Shown: in pieces, positions 61,019 through 64,000 of the stretch
Numbering within the stretch: position 1 is the first letter of the stretch
How the letters are laid out: the number at the start of each line of letters is the position of its first letter
DNA from: Sphingomonadales bacterium UBA2369
GTDB taxonomy: Bacteria > Pseudomonadota > Alphaproteobacteria > Sphingomonadales > Sphingomonadaceae
Assembly (NCBI GenBank): GCA_002344055.1
Contig: DDTH01000022.1
Coordinates: forward strand, 1-64,000
Length of the DNA stretch: 64,000 nucleotides
Reading direction: 5' to 3'
Position numbers and translations under genes: made by a program
The notes under the pieces: generated by a model
What the model saw: only the letters and a program-made list of their open reading frames with translations
The model's database searches: none
What the model was told of the DNA's origin: nothing

Positions 61019-61878
61019 CAGCCGGCGCTCCCCGAATGTGCAGCCTCACGCAATTCCCCGGCCGCCGGCGCGGCGGCGCGCCCCCTCGGACCCCGGAAAT
61101 ATTCCTGGATCCACGGATGATCGAGCGCGAGCAGTTCGGGGATCGTTCCCACGGCAATCACTTTCTGGTCCGCAAGCACCGCCACCCGGTCGCAGATCGC
61201 ATAGAGCGTGTCGAGATCGTGCGTGATCAGGAACACACTGAGGTTGAGGCCGTCGCGCAGACGGCTGATCAAGGCATCAAAGGCCGCCGCCCCGATTGGA
61301 TCCAGGCCCGCCGTCGGTTCGTCGAGAAAAAGCAGTTCCGGATCGAGCGCCAGCGCCCGGGCGATCCCCGCCCGCTTCCTCATACCGCCGGACAATTCCG
61401 CCGGGAATTTCGAGCCCGCATCGTCGGGCAGGCCGACCATCGCGATCTTGTAGGCCGCGATCTCGTCCATCAGTTCGCGGTCGAGCCGGCCATAATATTC
61501 GCGGATCGGCAGCTGCACATTCTCTGTCACGGTCAGGGTCGTGAACAGGGCGCCGTTCTGGAACAGTACGCCCCAGCGCCGCCTGATGTCGCGCGATTCG
61601 TCGACACCGGCACCCACCATATCGCGCCCGAAGACGTGGATCTCGCCCTCGACCGGCTCCTGCAGTCCGATGATCGAACGCATCAACACCGACTTGCCCG
61701 TACCCGAGCCGCCGACCACGCCCAATATCTCGCCGCGCTTCAGATCGATGTCGAGACCGTCGTGGATCACCTGCTCGCCGAACGCATTTTTCAGGCCGCG
61801 AACCTCGATCGCGTTCGGCCCGTCGTGCCGATGCTCGACGACCTCCTGCTCATGCTTTCTGAGAGCGCCGCGCCTCAT
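61018..61878 (-). CDS. mlaF: ABC transporter ATP-binding protein MlaF
   Basis: The 286-residue protein has Walker A GGSGTGKSVL, the signature LSGGMRKRAGIARALALDPE, and Walker B LLFLDEPTAGLDP, with the D-loop and the switch His (ITHDLD). The Mla ATPase drives phospholipid exchange between membranes. ATG 61878 overlaps the mlaE stop; an earlier ATG exists at 61884. Confidence 0.96.
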   Translation of the reverse strand: MRRGALRKHEQEVVEHRHDGPNAIEVRGLKNAFGEQVIHDGLDIDLKRGEILGVVGGSGTGKSVLMRSIIGLQEPVEGEIHVFGRDMVGAGVDESRDIRRRWGVLFQNGALFTTLTVTENVQLPIREYYGRLDRELMDEIAAYKIAMVGLPDDAGSKFPAELSGGMRKRAGIARALALDPELLFLDEPTAGLDPIGAAAFDALISRLRDGLNLSVFLITHDLDTLYAICDRVAVLADQKVIAVGTIPELLALDHPWIQEYFRGPRGRAAAPAAGELREAAHSGSAG

Positions 61879-62984
61879 ATCCATCCGATCGAGCTGAAGA
61901 AGACGGCAAAGAAGGCGTCGAGCACGATCACCAGGAAGATCGCCTGCACCACCGCAGCGGTGGTCCTGAACCCGACTTCCTCGGCATTGCCCTTCACCTG
62001 CATCCCCTGGAAACAACCGCAGATCGCGATCAGCATGCCGAAAATCGGGGCCTTGATAAGGCAGATGAGCACGTCGTTCATCGGCGTGACTTCACGGATG
62101 GTCTGGATGAAGACCATCGGCTGCAGATCGAGCTGCGCCCACATCAGCACGCCGCCGCCGAAAATCGCCATCATCGACGCGTAGAAAGCGAGCAAAGGCA
62201 TCACCAATGTGACCGCGATCACCCGTGGCAGCACCAGTGCCTCCATCGGCGACACGCCGATCGTCCGCATCGCGTCGATTTCCTCCGCGAGCTTCATCGA
62301 TCCGATCTCGGCCGCGAAGGCGCTGCCCGACCGGCCGGCCACCATGATCGCGGTCATCAGCACGCCCAGTTCGCGGAAGGAAATCCGCCCGACCAGGTTC
62401 ACGGCGTAAACCTCGGCGCCGAACTGGCGGAGCTGCACGACGCCTTGCTGGGCAATGACGATGCCGACCAGGAAGCTCATCAGGCCGATGATCGCGAGCG
62501 CATGGACGCCGACAATCTCGAACTGGTTGGTCACCGCGTGCCAGCGCAGCTTGCGCGGCCGCGCGATCACCTTGCCCGCCGTGATCATGGTCGCGCCGAG
62601 GAAGGCGACCAGCGACACCAGGGTCCGCCCGGCGGTCAGCGTCGCGTCGCCGGTCATCGCAACGACACGCAGGAACGGCGGCGGCGCATCCGGACGGAGC
62701 TTGGCCGGGCGGTCCGCGGCGGCGACATTGTCGATCAAGGCGAGCTGGTCTGCGTCCGCGCCGACAATCTCGACATCGCGATCACGCGCCAATTTGTGCA
62801 GGGTCCACGCGCCGACCGTGTCCATCCGCTCCACGCCGGTGAGGTCGATCCGCAATTTGTCGTCGGTCGCGTCCTCAAGCTGCCGGGTCACCGAGCGGAT
62901 GCGCGAGAGGGTGAGATTGCCCGACAGGCGGACGATACGGCGACCGTCCTGATATTCGTCCGGGGAGTCGGCCATGGTCGCCAT
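61875..62984 (-). CDS. mlaE: MlaE permease with N-terminal STAS domain
   Basis: The 369-residue protein has a STAS-like N-terminal domain (residues about 12-90, RIDLTGVERMDTVGAWTLHK) fused to the MlaE/DUF140 permease. The permease part includes IAQQGVVQLRQFGAEVYAVN, FRELGVLMTAIMVAGRSGSA and EIGSMKLAEEIDAMRTIGVS. In E. coli the STAS protein MlaB is separate; fusion is common in alphaproteobacteria. It starts the Mla operon. Confidence 0.95.
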   Translation of the reverse strand: MATMADSPDEYQDGRRIVRLSGNLTLSRIRSVTRQLEDATDDKLRIDLTGVERMDTVGAWTLHKLARDRDVEIVGADADQLALIDNVAAADRPAKLRPDAPPPFLRVVAMTGDATLTAGRTLVSLVAFLGATMITAGKVIARPRKLRWHAVTNQFEIVGVHALAIIGLMSFLVGIVIAQQGVVQLRQFGAEVYAVNLVGRISFRELGVLMTAIMVAGRSGSAFAAEIGSMKLAEEIDAMRTIGVSPMEALVLPRVIAVTLVMPLLAFYASMMAIFGGGVLMWAQLDLQPMVFIQTIREVTPMNDVLICLIKAPIFGMLIAICGCFQGMQVKGNAEEVGFRTTAAVVQAIFLVIVLDAFFAVFFSSIGWI

Positions 62985-63086
62985 CGGCGCGGACCCTGCT
63001 GCAATTTTCGCATTGCGGCAAGCATTTGCGCGCTACGGACGTCGCATCTGGACAGGGCGCGCACGCCTGTGCTTGGCCCCTTATCC

Positions 63087-63761
63087 ATGACCCGCATCGC
63101 GCTCGCCATTTACGACATGGACAAGACGGTGACGCGCAAGGCGACCTTCACCGCTTTCCTGCTGCACGCCGCCCGGCGCCTCAATCCGCTGCGGCTCGCT
63201 TTGGTCCCCGCGACCGCGTTCACCGGCCTCGGCTACGTCCTGAAGCTGATCGGTCGCGGCCGGCTGAAAGAGCTGAATTACAGCCTGCTGATCGGCCGCC
63301 CCGACCCGGCGCGGCTGGCTGCGGTGATCGAAAGCTTCGCGGACGCACAGCTGGAGCACAACATCCTTCCCGGCGCTCGCGCCCGGATCGCCGCCGACAA
63401 ACAGGCAGGCTGCCGCCTCGTGCTCGCGACCGCCTCCTACCGCCTGTACGCTGCAGCCATCGCCCGGCGGCTCGGCTTCGATGACGTGATCGGCACCCTG
63501 CAACAGGTCGACGCGCAGGGCCGCACCCTCGCCCGCATCGACGGGGCGAACTGCTACGGCGCCGCCAAGCAGGACATGATCCTCGCCTGGCTGCGCGAGC
63601 AGGGGCTGGAGCGCGACGCCATCCACGTCCGCTTCTATTCCGACCACGTCTCCGACGCCGTCGTCCACCGCTGGGCCGACGAACCGGTCGCCGCCAATCC
63701 GCACCGTCCGCTGCTCGACCTCGCGAGAGCGGAAGGCTGGGAAGTGGCGGAGTGGAAGTAA
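63087..63761 (+). CDS. HAD-IB family hydrolase
   Basis: The 224-residue protein has the HAD motif I YDMDKTVT (the nucleophile is Asp of DMDKT), motif II LATASYRLYA with Thr/Ser, and motif III/IV YSDHVSDAVV. It is like the SerB-related phosphoserine phosphatase-like and lipid phosphatase HAD-IB proteins. Phospho-substrate unknown. It diverges from the Mla operon. Confidence 0.9.
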   Translation: MTRIALAIYDMDKTVTRKATFTAFLLHAARRLNPLRLALVPATAFTGLGYVLKLIGRGRLKELNYSLLIGRPDPARLAAVIESFADAQLEHNILPGARARIAADKQAGCRLVLATASYRLYAAAIARRLGFDDVIGTLQQVDAQGRTLARIDGANCYGAAKQDMILAWLREQGLERDAIHVRFYSDHVSDAVVHRWADEPVAANPHRPLLDLARAEGWEVAEWK

Positions 63762-63766
63762 CCCAA

Positions 63767-63919
63767 ATCCTCCCCTGCTTTTGCAGGGGAGGGGGACCGC
63801 CGCAGGCGGTGGAGGGGCGTGAGCGAAGCGAACGTTCTTCTGGTCAAAGCACCGCGCTTCGCGCGGCCCCTCCACCATGCTGCGCATGGTCCCCCTCCCC
63901 TCGAAATCGAGGGGAGGAT
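63767..63919. repeat. Multi-hairpin palindromic element, copy 3
   Basis: The outer hairpins TCCTCCCCTGCTTTTGCAGG and TCCCCTCGAAATCGAGGGGA flank an ACCGCCGCAGGCGGT hairpin, the GGAGGGGC/GCCCCTCC pair and a second inner hairpin. The centre GTGAGCGAAGCGAACGTTCT is the reverse complement of the centre of copy 1, so the two are the same element in opposite orientation. Confidence 0.85.
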
Positions 63920-63924
63920 CTAAG

Positions 63925-64000
63925 TTACACCGCGCCCAACGCCTGATCGAAGTCCGCGACCAGATCGTCCGCATCCTCCACGCCGATCGAAATGCGGACC
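63925..64000 (-). CDS. PLP-dependent sulfur amino-acid enzyme, C-terminal fragment
   Basis: Only the last 24 codons are in the window, reading VRISIGVEDADDLVADFDQA then LGAV and a TAA stop. This ending matches the Cys/Met metabolism PLP-dependent family (cystathionine gamma-synthase/lyase, O-acetyl- or O-succinylhomoserine sulfhydrylase). Which member cannot be decided from the tail. It is cut by the right edge of the window. Confidence 0.75.
   Translation of the reverse strand, partial: VRISIGVEDADDLVADFDQALGAV

Overview
The window is 64 kb of GC-rich chromosome from an alphaproteobacterium of the order Sphingomonadales, most likely a Sphingomonas-like member of Sphingomonadaceae. The evidence is the partial 16S rRNA gene at the left edge, a two-piece (permuted) tmRNA gene, an NDUFS4-type complex I subunit, an ATP12 chaperone gene, and the rimP-nusA-ylxR-infB-rbfA-truB-rpsO-pnp gene order. 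Most of the window is ordinary core chromosome, densely packed, with many ATGA stop/start overlaps and convergent pairs whose stop codons interlock.

Layout. 1-1430: 5' half of 16S rRNA on the minus strand, with leader boxA and three tandem promoters. 1.5-5.9 kb: a polysaccharide flippase, an XRE/membrane-protein pair, a secreted alpha/beta hydrolase with a clear promoter/operator, a ribbon-helix-helix protein and a membrane-anchored LuxR/DUF4019 regulator. 6.0-13.9 kb: phbB, hemH, an IorB-like molybdoenzyme subunit without its partner, an NDUFS4 homologue, a NUDIX hydrolase, a lemA/TPM-domain cluster and mscL. 13.9-14.3 kb: two-piece ssrA with tag ANDNEALAIAA; the matching adaptor gene sspB lies at 49.2 kb. 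14.4-19.7 kb: a lipoprotein, an ECF sigma factor with a membrane partner, an OpgC-like acyltransferase and a TonB-dependent receptor.

19.7-23.6 kb is the accessory region. It holds a gene with two helix-turn-helix segments, bracketed by ~120 bp direct repeats and interrupted by a perfect three-way-junction palindrome. It also holds a DUF4258-like gene coupled to an unrecognised 539-aa protein behind three 11-bp phased repeats, and a ParDE toxin-antitoxin pair. This is the best place in the window to look for something undescribed.

23.6-35.4 kb is the transcription/translation superoperon on the minus strand (rimP, nusA, ylxR, infB, a 54-aa small ORF, rbfA, a secreted protein, a GNAT acetyltransferase, tdk, truB, rpsO, pnp), with a strong promoter upstream of rimP, leader hairpins before pnp and a terminator after it. 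35.4-45.4 kb: a DOPA-dioxygenase-like protein, a GtrA/GT2/GT39-like glycan module, a PQQ-type sugar dehydrogenase, trmB, metK (with a SahR-like operator) and lnt. 45.6-52.4 kb: adenosine kinase, an amino acid permease, a HIT protein, sspB, fumC, a DUF1697 protein and gmk. 52.5-63.8 kb: atp12, rluC, crcB, several lipoproteins, rarD, a YdeI-like protein, the Mla lipid-transport operon (mlaE-mlaF-mlaD-lipoprotein) and a HAD-IB hydrolase. The window ends inside a PLP-dependent sulfur amino-acid enzyme.

Several families of palindromic intergenic repeats are scattered through the window. The clearest is a ~155-165 bp multi-hairpin element present three times (10.5, 46.6 and 63.8 kb).
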